A stretch of DNA of 64,000 nt from Cercis canadensis (lineage: Eukaryota > Streptophyta > Magnoliopsida > Fabales > Fabaceae). The DNA lies in the NCBI GenBank assembly GCA_003255065.1, contig QAOA01006484.1:57538-121537 (forward strand). Reading direction: 5' to 3'. Both the position numbers and the translations under genes were made by a program. Under the pieces are notes generated by a model. That model was given only the letters and a program-made list of their open reading frames with translations, did no database searches and had not been told where the DNA came from. Below are positions 1 through 12,065 of this stretch, piece by piece; the first letter of the stretch is position 1; the number at the start of each line of letters is the position of its first letter.

Positions 1-1098
1 TCGAGGAGGACAGTTCAGAAATTTCAAGGATTTTTATCTGAAGTCATGTCAAGATATAATATGATCAATCAGTCAGATAAAGGATAAGTAAGAGAATAGC
101 AGTTACATTCAGCCCTGAGACTCTAGATAATTAACCCTAAAGCAAAAAGATGCAAGCTATAGAAAGGGGAATTTACACAAGCTAAAACAAAGAAACAAAA
201 GGCACCAAATTGAAAGAGAAGACAAAAGGCAGACAACAGTGCGAAGAATTATCCTCACAGTATTCATCCATATTGACTGGAAAAGGAAAGATCAAAGACA
301 TATAAATGTGAGGACAACCAACCCAAAGTTATGTCATTGGAACTCCAGCATCTAATTGACACAATGCCTCAATTGAAAAGACATGTGTCCATATAAGAAG
401 ACCACCTTTTCAACCAAAACAGGCCTACTTACTCTAATAAAGGGCATGACTGGTAGAGGTGGCAATGGAGGAAATGAAACAAATATATGGAGGAACTTAA
501 ACTTCACAAAAAATTGGTTTTCACCTCACAAAAAACTGGTTATTTGCAGACTCTTTTTCATCCATTTTATCTTTATAATCTTAGCTTAGACCTTCTCCAA
601 AAAGAAATCGGAAAGCAGTGAGCCTACTTACTCCGCAGGCAAAGCCACGGTACAATAGAAAGACATTGATTAATTGTCACTTTACTCCCTCTCCCCAAAT
701 AATTAAAATAAAATAAAAGTCGTACAATTATGCAGCTTCTAACTATTCAAATATAAGAATCACCCAATGAAATCTCTGTTGCTATAAGCCAAAGAGCAGG
801 AAGACAGCATTTTCAAGGGGTGGCAAACAGGAAAAGGATCCAACTACAAGCATTCCATAATAAAATTCTTAACAAAGAAAAAGAATAAACAACCATAAAT
901 TTGCAGTAGTCATGAACATTTGCAACAAGAGAGAGAGAGAGAGAGAGTTTGCCAGAGAGATGGGAAGTATATGGATAACATGGCTGATCTAGAAGTGAGT
1001 ACGTTGATGGAGAGGCATCAGAAATATCATATGTGAAACCACACCATTGAGTTGGGATATGAGACAAAGTATACTTTATATGGGCATCTGACACATTT
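1..1098. other. 3' flank of the RNA-binding protein gene; no further gene seen
   Basis: AT-rich DNA downstream of the minus-strand hnRNP-type gene. It probably holds that gene's 3' UTR. It has a short GA microsatellite near 928-947. No reading frame here resembles a known protein and no RNA gene was recognised. Confidence 0.5.
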
Positions 1099-3469
1099 CT
1101 ATGGACTTCGTCTAACATATTCAATTCCTCTATTTATACCTAATAGAGAAGCAGAAGAGAAGCACATATCAAGCATTGAACATCAACCAAAAATAAATCC
1201 CTAATACTACGGTTAGCTCACACCATGCAACCATTCACTCAACCAGCCACTATATTTGACAGAATTCTGCACTACAAAGAGGAACTTTACAAGAGCTATC
1301 TGTTTACTTTTTCTTTTTATATGTATTAATATATAAACAATTGATCATACTCCAAGACATACCCAACTAGAAATTGAATCAATGTGATGCTGTTGAACTG
1401 AATTTCAAAAGACATGTTCAAATCTTCCAATTTCAGAGATCAATTATAAATGGATCTGACATTAATGATAAGTCATGCATATTATGGTTATAGAGAGAAT
1501 CTTATCAAGCAACTGGTAGCAAACAATCTTAATATCTATCTAGACTATTGCGCAAAGTTGAAACACTAGAATAATTAAACTATTTTACAATCTTTAATTC
1601 AAGGCTTGAAGTAATATCTATACTGGATGTATACACTAAAGTCATGCTAGCATTTCAGTGGAGATCAAAAGCAAAACTGAACGATAAGTTGACATAGGAT
1701 GTATTAAAGTGGCTCTTACCCCTATTTGGCTGTCTCTTATTAACAGTATAACCACCAACATAACCAGGAGAAGTTTTGGCTGAAACATCTGAAGCTGCAC
1801 TGCCAAGCCCATAACCAAAGGGACCAGACCCATCCCGCTCAGAATTTGAAGACTGCCAAGTGGGGTCCCCATAAGCTGAACTACTATTGTAAAAATCAGC
1901 AAAAGCCCCATCAAAACCACCATTTGATGCAGAGTATGATGATGTTGGGGCAATACTGGTACCACTGCTTCTTCCATACCCTCCAGTTCCCAAACCATAA
2001 CTGTTGTCGCCACCTCCATAGCCAAGGTTGCCGCTACTCTGTGACACATTGTTTCCTCCACCTTGAGCAGAGATTGCTGAAGAACCCCAGTTGACTCCTG
2101 TATTGCCAAATGTGTTTCCTCCAACATTCCCACTTCCTGATCCCATGTATGCACTGGAATTTGCAGAGCTAGTTCCATAATTGAGACCACCATTCCCCCA
2201 CAAATTTCGAGTCACAGAGCTGAAGAAAGAATTGTTTCCCCCATTACCACTGTCATACCCAATAGGACTACCAAACCTATTTGAGCTTCCAATATAATAA
2301 GGATTTAATCCCCGGCCATAGCTAAGATTACTATTGAAATTTGCATTCCCTCCAAATCCAGGGCTCAAACCAGGTTCAAAGTTCATACTCATTCCATAAC
2401 CAGATCCAAATGGAGGAAAACCACTTCGACCACTAGCAACAGGACTGAATCTACCATCCAGCCTAAGTCCATAGCCTCCAACAGTACTTGGAGTGTATCC
2501 TTGAGTGAAGCCATTTAGGAAACTATTCACCCTATTCAGACCATAATTATATCCACCAAGTGGGCTGCGGCTTGGTCCTGGTGATAACTCTTTAGGAACA
2601 GCCCGCTTGACCTCAACCATCTTACCATTCAGTTCATGAAAAGTCTTAAGTAAGACTTTGTCCACAGCTTCCTCAGAATCATAAGTAATAAATCCAAAGC
2701 CTCTAGGCCTCTGAGTGTTGTGATCATACATCACTACAACATCTGTTATAGTCCCAAACTGATCGAAGTACTTTTTGAAATCACTTTCTGTAACTGTGGA
2801 TGCTAAACCTCCAACAAATATCTTTCTTGTCCGGCCTGGACCAGGAGAACCGTGGATACTACCACTGCTTCTACTCAGTACATTCTGGTCATCCCGAGGA
2901 ACAGCCTTCTTTGCCTCAACCTAATGATAGACGAATAGGTATTAAAGATCAAGAAAAAATTGCAAAAGACCCATAAATCCTTCCAACAGAAGTTAAGAAA
3001 ACAAGATAACAATGAAAAGAAGAGACAAAAATGATATTGAAACAAATAAAATATAGAGAAAAGATTATTTACTTTCAGTTCATTTTGAAATCTAGTTAAA
3101 TAGAAAGCCACTAATAGAACAGATTATGCAATTCAAAGTACCATTCAATATCTGAAACTGACATCAGAAAATGAAATGTACTTGATGTCAAGCAAATCAA
3201 AGAGAACCTACATGGTAAAATGCAAGGCTTGAATTAACAAAAATTACCATCCTTCCATCAATGTTGTGCTTCTCTTTGATGACTCTCTCTGCAACAGCTG
3301 GGTCTGCAAAAACAACAAAACCAAATCCACGGGCTCTACCTGTTGTCCGATCCTTCATAATTACTGCTTCCACAACCTCCCCATAAGTACTGAAATACTC
3401 CCTGAGTCGCTCTTCATTTGTGTCCCATGATATTCCACCAATAAATAACTTGCCATTTTCTGATTGCAT
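1099..3469 (-). CDS. hnRNP-type RNA-binding protein with two RRMs and a glycine-rich tail
   Basis: Likely nuclear mRNA-binding protein of the plant hnRNP A/B-like (Musashi-type) family, close to Arabidopsis At4g26650/At5g55550. Exons on the minus strand are 3469-3248 (74 codons), 2920-1720 and, less surely, 1139-1099, all with GT-AG borders and matching phase; the model gives 487 residues. RRM1 (about residues 6-80) has LFIGGI and RGFGFVVF. RRM2 (about 107-183) has IFVGGL and RGFGFITY. The rest is a Gly/Ser/Asn/Tyr-rich tail with the family signatures SSVTRNLWG and VNKRQPNRG. The start at MQSENGKLF matches the family; the longer MEYP reading is rejected because a pyrimidine-rich acceptor (TTTGTTTGTAG) lies just before the ATG, implying a 5' UTR intron. 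The last exon is weakest: the usual tail ends a few residues after NRG, whereas this model adds about 13. The 5' part of exon 1 and the promoter recur at 43742. Confidence 0.88.
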
Positions 3470-4345
3470 TTTATCTACAAACAAAGGATACTCCATCTCG
3501 TAAGTTCAAAAACTCACAAATGCAAGTGGCAGCATCAATAGAAATGAAAAAGGTCAAGCTTCTTTGGGAAAAACCAAGCACCAATTTCAGAGGATAAAAG
3601 AAAAGGAAGCTCCATAGCGGATCCAATTCATTATGCATTAACTATAGCAGAGAAACAAGACCCATAAAAAACAATTAAAACAAAAGGGCAGTCTCTGAGA
3701 AAATGCAAATCAATCCAGTTAAGATAAAACCACAACTTAATAGCATTACCATTTATCAAGCATTTTACCATCTTCTAATAGAAATAGTCCCCAGTATGAC
3801 ATCAAATGCATTCACAGAACCAGCAAAACATCATAAGCAATACCTTCTATTTTGACAAACTAAGAAACTGTGTTTACGATGGAAAAACAGATATTCTCGG
3901 ATTCAATTAGGAAACATCGGATCCTTCATCGACCAGTAAATCAACACAGAATCAACCAAGCTCCTGAAATACCCATAACCATAAATGTTTCAATCAGAGA
4001 ATTCATCATCAAGATCCAAAGGTACACCAATTTTACAAAGATCAGAACTTCAATCCAGATTTTATCCAAACCCACCGATTCAAGACGACCCAGATTCCAA
4101 ATCTTACAGAAAACTAAGATCTGAGGGGAGGCACAATGAGATTAGCAACAGAGGGCAGGTTCATTCTCTCCCTATGCCTCCCCACCCTTTTCTTCGTCTT
4201 CCAAATTGGGTTAATTAGATTACCAAATGGAAATTCAGTTACAAAACCGATTGAAAAATTGTATGTACAAACTAGAGAGAAACAGAATACTTTAAAAGGA
4301 GAAGGCGAGAGAGAAGCTGCGAGATGTCTGGTGTGAGGAATATAT
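3470..4345 (-). promoter_or_regulatory. 5' UTR, UTR intron and promoter of the RNA-binding protein gene
   Basis: A pyrimidine-rich acceptor ends 7 bases upstream of the ATG, so the 5' UTR is spliced. A TATA-like CCTATATATTCC on the minus strand (about 4337-4348) could set the start of transcription. The whole block is repeated with about 98% identity by eye at 43891-44770. Short open frames on the plus strand here are conserved only because the block is duplicated, and I do not call them genes. Confidence 0.5.
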
Positions 4346-4785
4346 AGGCACTCTGAAAATGGAAGAAGAAGATTTTTTTTTTTTTTTTTTGCTTGTTATT
4401 AAACTCTCAAAAAAAAATCTAAATAAACGAATTTGATTTGAAATTATGACTTATGCTTAATATTAGAGTGGAAAGCTAAAAAAGAATTTGAAAAGAAAAA
4501 ACAAAAACAAAAAACAATTGGAATCGAAATCGAAGATGTTTTGCAGATCTTAAAAATGTTAAAAAGGATTGCTTGTCTCCCGGTTTTCATTCCTTTTATA
4601 CCTAATGGGGTAAAAACCTTTGTAATGGTAGACAGCTTTTGTATGCATGGACGCATGGGATTGAAACCCACTTAAAGTGAGCCCCACCATGTTCAAAGAT
4701 CATTGAGTGGTAGCCTTTGATCTTCATGACTTTTTGCTCTTTCCCTTTACATCTTTTGACCAAAACATTGAGTTTTTGTTTACTG

Positions 4786-5908
4786 TTAGACGTGTTGTAT
4801 AATCTTGCTGCAATTTTTTAATTAAAAAATTTAGGAGAGCAGATAAGTTGGTAGAATTTTTTTTGACACTTTGGTTATGATTTCAATACAGAACTCTAAA
4901 CCTTTAAGGTCGATCTTAGTACCACTTCAAATAACATCCACCCAATTTATATATTTTTTGGTATAATTATGAGGCAAGACACATTACAATAATACAAATT
5001 AGTGTATTTCTATCAATAAATGATTACCTCCAAAATTAAATCTGAAAACTTCTTTTGTTGACAAAGCTCAAGCAAACTAATTGATCTGTACTTTTATTTG
5101 AGAGAATTATTATAAAGAAACTAAAATAATAATTTATTTTAATTTTAAAGTTGCACCTTATTTTATTTTAATTATTAGAGTATATTCCTATTTTTCATTA
5201 GGTCATTTATAATTTTATATAACCAATAATCATCGTATTTTTAATTGTCACAAATTAACCACTATAAATTATTAAATGAGTACTAATCATATAAAATTAT
5301 AAATGCTAGACTGGTTAATAACTATAGCAAAATTAGGCACAACTTTGTTTTTTTTGTTTTTGTTTTTGATTTTGAAACTATCTAAAATTACTTAAAATTG
5401 GGTATAACGTTAAAACTATCTAAAATTGTTTTTATTTGAATTCCTTTTTTTTTTTTGTTTTTTTAATTTTCAAGACTTACAACGACTTCTTTTCAACTTC
5501 TTTTTAAGTGAGGCCTCACAAAACAGTTAACTCTCTCAATTAGAGGCCAAAACCATTGTCAATTGTCAAATATATGTTCCAATTCATGGTTTGAGAGAAA
5601 CATCTCCTTTCTCTCTTATTCTTCTGACACGTACCCTATATTCAAATTTATTGGTGCTTTCTTCTTTCTGAATTTTAGTTCTACTTCTACCATAAGTGAA
5701 TAGCATGATTTCAGACTTTTCAGGACAAGTGTTTCAACTTTCATGTTGAAAACTTGAAATCTCTGACAAATTAGCTTATTTACTTTGCCTGTACAGAACG
5801 GATACCTCTCCAAAAATAGCCTTGTTTGGTCTGAAAGAGAAAGCAAAAGGCAACTTTGTCTTCAATTCCTGAGTTGTTGACAATAATTTTTACCAGCAGG
5901 GAGCTGAT
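4786..5908. other. Segment present in copy A only; no gene seen
   Basis: AT-rich DNA with T-tracts, absent from copy B. There the sequence jumps from the base equivalent to about 4786 to about 5909 at a short TTTATTTAA-like match, which fits a microhomology deletion in B. No gene or recognisable element was found. Confidence 0.5.
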
Positions 5909-5984
5909 TATTTAACTGTAGGTAAAGTTCTTATCTCACTCTCTCTGTCACCACCTTCATTTATTTAGTTTTAGTGATGGATCT

Positions 5985-6197
5985 TACAGAGTGATTTATT
6001 CTGTGGTGTCCACCCACTGTAATGAACAGTTTGAGAGTTGGCAAAATGAGATTGAGGAGGCAGAAGTGACTTTGGATCTGTTTCCAGTAATTGTTGGGGG
6101 TGAGTTTGGAGAAGGCAATTCTGAGACACCACCAGAGGGTGAAGAAGAATTTACTGGTGGTGACGATGGGACTAAATATAAGTGGGATGTTGTGTAG
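5985..6197 (+). pseudogene. Fragment of an HTATSF1-like splicing factor gene (copy A)
   Basis: The open frame contains EQFESWQNEIEEAEV followed by TPPEGEEEFTGGDDGTKYKWD. This resembles the region before the first RRM of plant HTATSF1/CUS2-type splicing factors, remembered as FEKWQxEIxEAE and TPPEGEEEFTDDDGTxYKWD. The frame stops two residues after KWD, where the intact family continues into a conserved LRAWVPQ-like stretch. No RRM follows. It is probably a small captured or retrocopied piece. The match is from memory and short. Confidence 0.5.
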
Positions 6198-8105
6198 TTT
6201 AATTTTCTATTCATTTTGTTTGATTATGCATTTTGTGTAGTTATATTTATAGGAAATGAAGCCCAACAAATGAGCCCTCTCTTGTCTGAAGAGGGAATGG
6301 GCCGAGTCCATCAAACTACCCCTCATTATTTAAGGATAAGAAGTTTAATTTGTTCCCTTAAACTTTACATAGTGTGCTATTTACTTTTAAAAGTTTCAAA
6401 ATGTACATATAATCCTGTGAACTTTGAAAATGTGCACAAAACTCACATTATCGCAGGCTGCCGTTCAAGATGGGATGGAAATAGCACGTGTGGCACACAA
6501 ATTCACTTAATCTATTTTTACACTAATTAAACATGATTAATGAATAATTAAAATAAAAAAAATACATGTGATAAGCAAGACAAAAGTACACTATGATTAG
6601 TGAAACCTCAGACATAACATGGTAAATGTTGTTGTGGTTCACTCCTACTGAACATATTCTTAATGAAACTGCTTACATGACATGTTAAATGATGTTGTGA
6701 TAGTCAAATACTAATGTGACAAAGCTTGACATTAAAATCAAAATGAAGTCATTTAGAACTTATTGCATATGAAAAAAAAAAAAACAACAACAACAACCTA
6801 AATGGGTTCGTTGCTTCTTCCCCAAAATGAACCACTGCCACCGGCCACAACACATCATCTAAATTCGACCCCTTTGCACTGCGCACCACTCCTCCACACC
6901 TGAAGAAGAAGACGCCATTTTTGGTGGTTGATATATCTAGCTGTGAAATTTGTTCAAGCAAAGGAGAATTTGGGGGTTGGTGAGGAATTGCTATTTGAAG
7001 AGAGAGAGAGAATGGGGATGGAATTGGAGGGTAAGGCCTTGAGGGTTGCATTGAGAATTTAGAAACCATGTGACAGTATCACCAAATTTATGTCTACTTT
7101 TGCCAATGACCTCTCGATCTAGTGACACTTACTCTAATTTTAAGGTTTAATGTCATAAGTTCTATTCTTACCATATACTTGCATTTCTTTTTCTTAGTAC
7201 ATTACAATCTTATATAACCAAACAAAAAATTGTCTGCTTTTTGTTCTCCAGGTGATTGAAACCGCCCAATATTAGTATATGCTCTCAGTGTTACTCTCAA
7301 ATAAATCAATTCTAAGAGATAGATGAGAATCGAGATTGATTGGAAAACACAACATTAGAGAATTAATGTGATTCTATCATAAACATTAGCTGCAGATTCT
7401 CCATCAAGAAATCGGTCAAAGAATCGACCATAAAGTATGCGCATTATTTTTCCAACTCGCATCTTCTTTTCTATTTTGAAAATTCTCTTTCAAAAGAAAA
7501 AAATGCATAAAATAAATCATATAATTAAGAAGAGAGGTTAATTATGGAAATCATCATATAAAAAGTTCCTGTAGCGTAGATCAATTATGGAAATCAATTT
7601 TTATGTATAAAAGTGGTAACTTGAAGAAGAGAGGTTAATTTTTAACCAAAAAAAAAAGACAAAGAGAGGTTAGCTGGGGATAAGTCAGAGAAGTTAGTTC
7701 CCACCAAGTCTTTCTCTCTGTAGATGGTGGTGGGGTTTACATAAAGGTCCATTGAGTTATATGAGCTGATCACAACCACTTTTAATCTGTTGATTCAAGG
7801 CTATCTTTGTCTCTATATCATCATCTGGGAATTCTCCTTGCTAGCCAACTTCCAATCACCAAACAATTTATAACTAAGTGGTATTGAGATTGTCTTCAAG
7901 GTTAGTAAATTTTGTGATTGAATCCAAAGACGTAACTAAAAATACTCAAAAAAAAAAAACTTCCAACCTTGTTTTATGAGGAGGGGATCATGGCTATACA
8001 ATTTGTGAGTAGCGTACGAGAGAATATGATCCGTTATATTCCTTGAGTAATTTCTGGGACAGTAAAATTTATCTTGTTTTTATGGTGTTATTTATCTGGT
8101 ATTTA
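6198..8105. other. Intergenic copy A DNA; no gene seen
   Basis: AT-rich, paired with about 45490-48430 in copy B. A proline-rich minus-strand open frame at 6749-7069 exists in both copies but has poly-A/T tracts, no recognisable domain and a length change between copies, so I do not annotate it. Confidence 0.45.
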
Positions 8106-8106
8106 T

Positions 8107-8146
8107 CTTATATATATATATATATNTATATATATATATATATAAA
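8107..8146. repeat. TA microsatellite containing an N
   Basis: An uninterrupted run of TA dinucleotides broken by one N at 8126. In copy B this place holds about 460 bp of other DNA plus a six-N gap, so the true length here is uncertain. Confidence 0.9.
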
Positions 8147-8464
8147 ATCCTCTAAAAATTACACATCCAAACATATTTTTAAATTTTTAAGTGAATTTTA
8201 AAGATGTTGAGTTAGTTGATGACAATGATGGCATGTCAGAACAAAATTATAGGAAAGGAGGTAAAGGAAGGCGTTTTAGTAGTTTTGGAGGAAAACAAAT
8301 TTCTATTTAGTTGCCACGTGAATAGATTGGCTGGCATGTGGATGATATAGCCGTATAGATAGATATAGCATGAATTAAAGTAAGCCAATTCAAATGGAAG
8401 ATACCTGAGGGTATTATTGTTACTTCACAAGTGGAGTTTGGTAGGGTTCTAGGTTGATGGTACT

Positions 8465-8770
8465 ATCTTCGATTCTTCAGGTTTAAGTGACAATATGTTC
8501 ATGGATCCGTGGAGGAATTTATCTGATAGACTTTGCTGCCAACCAAATGGGGAGGAATTGGTTTCACTTGCAGTGTTCTCAATGTAGAAACTATGGAAAG
8601 GAAGAAATGACAGAATCTTTAAACAATATCATGGAGCATTGAGCAAACTATCCTAAAAGCAGAGAAACATTTCTAACAGTTGTGTGTTCTATTTAATGTC
8701 TCTCTTAGCCACTATTTGTTATTTAGCCCTCCAGCTTAGGTGGTAGCTGCTGTTGGGTTGCAAGTATCTA
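8465..8770 (+). pseudogene. Relic of a LINE reverse-transcriptase 3' end
   Basis: One broken frame reads KLWKGRNDRIFKQ, like the WxxWKxRNxxxF block near the C-terminus of plant LINE reverse transcriptases. About 800 bases further on, at 9590-9640, TTTTTGTATTTCGTTATCAATAAA resembles a LINE 3' tail. Several stops interrupt the frame. Copy B keeps only the edges of this stretch (about 50515-50690). Confidence 0.4.
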
Positions 8771-8777
8771 GAGCAAT

Positions 8778-9566
8778 GTTTTAAAAATCAAACCGGTGAA
8801 CGAACCGTTTTGACAAAAAATACTGGTAAGACCGGTTGGACCGCGCGGTTAAACCGGTTGAATCAAAACTTTTTCTAAACTTAAAGATTAACAAAAAAAT
8901 AAAACATAGAAGATGAATCACAAATCATTAGACTTAACTCATAAGTGAAAGTCTCAAATTTAAAGATTCAAATAACTAAAAATCAAAAGATATAAAAACC
9001 TAATCTATATACATCTAATTTAAAATGGTGACCTATAACAAAATTAGATTGTTTCAATAGCTAGCATTTCTTAAGAATTCACATACTCTTAACATAATCA
9101 AGTTCACAATTTCTAAAATAAAAAAATTAGATAATCAGAATATATAAAGCATGTGTACTGTGTGATTATGTGTTATAATTTTTACATATTTAAATATTTA
9201 ATATTAAATAAATCTAATAAATAATTTTTGTGTAACAATAAATACAAGTTTTGAGTTGTCCTAATGATTTGGATGGGAAAAAAATTAATTTCTTAACTAT
9301 TTTATTAATAAATATATTTATATGTGATAATATACTCAGAAGTTGATATATCCTAGCGGTAAAGAATGTCACATTTGAAACAAATGTGAGGTGATTGAAT
9401 CCCCCATGAGCAATTTCCCTTTCAATTTACAAATTACCGTCCTTTTTTTTTTTAAAAACCGGACCGGTTCGCACTGGTTCGAGTTGTTCTCACCGGTTTT
9501 GGGCGGTTTAACCGTTCCAATCAGGTACCGGTCGGACCACTCGGTCTGGTCTAATTTTTAACACAC
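8778..9566. mobile_element. Non-autonomous element with AACCGG-rich inverted ends, copy A only
   Basis: The left end (TGTTTTAAAAATCAAACCGG) and the reverse complement of the right end (TGTGTTAAAAATTAGACC...) match imperfectly. Both ends are followed by repeated AACCGG/GACCGG motifs. The interior is AT-rich with no coding capacity. Copy B has no such block at the corresponding place. A target duplication was not resolved because the flanks have diverged. Confidence 0.5.
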
Positions 9567-9599
9567 TGATCCATAGTTCTAGAGCTTGAGTGGTTACTC

Positions 9600-10860
9600 T
9601 TTTTGTATTTCGTTATCAATAAATTTTCCATCTTTGACTGAAAAAAATTGAAAATATGCAAAGTATGTATGAATATTAATGTATATAATTCAATAAGTAT
9701 GGTTTGAGTAAGAGTTGATACGTGTTATGTGGTAGCCCTAAGGGTTTGGTCTAATGATAAGGGTGTAATAAGTTTATTTAACTTAACCAAAGTTTAAATC
9801 TACTGCTAGCATTTAGGGGAAATTTTTTTTTTAAAAATGTACTAGGTTGATGTTTGGGGGTACATTCTTAAGATTGCTGAAGAAAAAATTTAGTCTTGAT
9901 TTGAGAAAGTTGGTGCAATGAATATTAGAAGTGTCTATTGGTTTGATTGATATGGCTTGAAATTAGAAGAAAAATCAAGTTTATGTATTTTCATGCAAGG
10001 TAACTAAATGTCAGGTTGAGCAACCGTGTGTTAGAACCCGCAATATGTTTTCTCATAACTTTTACAAACTACAATGTATGTCAGTAAGTATATCCAGTTT
10101 TATTTAACATTGCAATCCATATTAATATAAGGTTAATTGCAGTTTTAGTCTCCTATTACAGTTCATGATTTAATCAACAATTAATCAAAAGAAGGGGATG
10201 GGCTGAAGTGTAATTTATGACCAAGTTAAGAGTTTGTTGTCATTTTAACAAACCTCAAGGTAGTAGAGTGTAGTTTACTCTAAAACTTATGTTTTCAATA
10301 TTGTTGAACCTGATTAATTTTTAATAAGGAATTAAATCTCTCTTTACTGAGGATTCTAACACATATTAATTCAAGAATGATTTTTTTTTTTTTTCCTTTT
10401 AAATGTACTTATTTTGTTTACCTGTGCTTAGCCAAAGCAAAGGGGTATTCTTTTTGTTTGAGGCTACCTATACTTTGAAGATTTCCATTATGAACAATTC
10501 CTTCGTTTCAATAATCCTCTATTAAGGCATCGAAAACCATTTTTATAGAAATAAATAGAGTATAACCTAATTATTCAATTTCTAAGAAGGCACGCACAAA
10601 CTAATACAATTGCGAAAGAGTAAGAATTGTCAACTACTTTACAATTTTAATTTCGTTCCCTCAACTTTTTTTGAACAATCTATATTCAATTAAATTAAAT
10701 CTCACCGTGATATAAAATTGTAGTGTGTGAATAACATATCTCTTCACGAAATTATTCAATCAACGCAATATCATACAATTAAACTGTTGAGCTTGTTTGT
10801 CCTTACACCCATCTATGGAAGGCAGACCATGTCCTAAATACTTAACTACTCTGTAGCATC
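9600..10860. other. Intergenic copy A DNA; no gene seen
   Basis: Collinear with about 50625-51850 in copy B, with single-base changes and small indels. No domain, RNA gene or element ends were recognised. Confidence 0.45.
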
Positions 10861-10867
10861 AGGTTAT

Positions 10868-11113
10868 GACTTGGCTCCAAAACTTTTGTACTCCTCTGAT
10901 TTACCTGCTACTTCTCACATCCAAAAGAGTGCATGGATCAGTATTTGGAAGCTTCGTGTTGCTCCAAAAATTAAGTTGTTTTTATGGCGTTTAATGCATA
11001 ACAGTATTTCTGTTAAAACCAATCTGCAGTCACAGGGCTTCAGCGATTTGGATCCAATCTGCAGTCACAGGCCTTGGGACTTTTTGTTTTTTTTTTGGGC
11101 CATGCAGCCTTAG
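10868..11113 (+). pseudogene. LINE zinc-binding (zf-RVT) domain fragment, copy A
   Basis: The frame contains WKLRVAPKIKLFLWRLMHN followed by DPIC, typical of the zf-RVT domain downstream of plant LINE reverse transcriptases (WKxKxPPKxKxFLWRLxHN...CxxC). Only this domain remains. An allelic version with the same truncation sits at 51857-52123, so the insertion is older than the segmental duplication. Confidence 0.7.
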
Positions 11114-11229
11114 GAGTTAGAGATTAATATTTCCACTCTCATGTAGAGTGTGATGTTGGCCACTTAGGCCTTCGTGCTTAGGTCTCGCTTTTAACTCTTG
11201 TACTCACTACTTACCTTCAATGATAACTA

Positions 11230-12063
11230 GAGCTGTTGAAAGGGTCAGGCTTGATGAGTTGATACAGGGAACAAAATTTCGTGTCGTTTCAGACGAAACA
11301 CACAAAATTTTTCGGTTTCGGAGGTGAACGACACGAAACTACACTTCAGTTCCGAAATTGAGGCGTTTCCATGGAAACAAAGCTGTGTCGGTGAGTTTCA
11401 GAGGAAACAAACATAAATGGCAAAAGTTTCGAAGTACATATACGAAACAAATTCAAAAAGCCAAGCAAAAGCAACAGAAAAATGAAAAGATGAGACAATT
11501 TATTCAACAGTTCATGAACAACAAATAAATTGAGAAAGGACAATAATTTGTAAAGTTAAATAAAAACAAATGAGACAATGTGTCTCCATATATTTACAAT
11601 CTTCACATATTCTCAACTCATTCAAAGAAATGAGAACTGAAAAATTTATATCCCATTATTTCTCAACCTCCACCAACCTTCAACTTGTTTGTGTGAAATA
11701 GAGAAAAATTTTGAAGCTGCCAGTTGTGTGTTCTCTAACTGAAAGTCAATTTCTCTGCCTGAAAGTTAGTCTTTCTTTCCTTGCATCTAGCTCTTTGGCC
11801 CTCTCGATCTTGCATCTTCTAGCTCTCTTTGATTTCTGGTTCTCCAGTTCTCCTTCCTCTCCGAATATGTTGTTATTCCTGATGAGTGAAACTTGAAAGA
11901 AATATAAAACCACTTGCGCACATGGTTTCCCTTTCATTATTATTTCTCCAGTTTGTTGTTGTTTTTGTTCTTTTGTTTTCATACTCTTTGAAGTCTAAGA
12001 AATCCTCTATGTTAAAACTGGCAGAAGAAAGTTCTTATTTGCATTTGGACAATTTAACAAACT
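11230..12063. other. Intergenic DNA that differs between copies; no gene seen
   Basis: After the shared sequence ending near 11250, copy A carries about 700 bases unrelated to the roughly 300 bases at the same place in copy B (52265-52560). Similarity resumes near 11970. Short open frames on both strands lack recognisable domains. Confidence 0.45.
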
Positions 12064-12065
12064 GT

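Noticed and set aside
1642-2193. Long minus-strand open frame overlapping the RNA-binding protein gene in another frame
   Set aside because: It mirrors the glycine/asparagine-rich tail; codons of the RRM protein frame explain it fully.
3870-4336. Three overlapping plus-strand open frames in the 5' UTR region, conserved at 44273-44842
   Set aside because: Conserved only because the block is duplicated. No domain, and antisense to the 5' UTR and promoter.
6749-7069. Proline-rich minus-strand open frame found in both copies
   Set aside because: Low complexity, ends in a poly-tract, length not kept in copy B (46703-46909).
8107-8146. TA run as a possible origin or matrix attachment site
   Set aside because: Simple microsatellite with an assembly N; nothing else supports a function.
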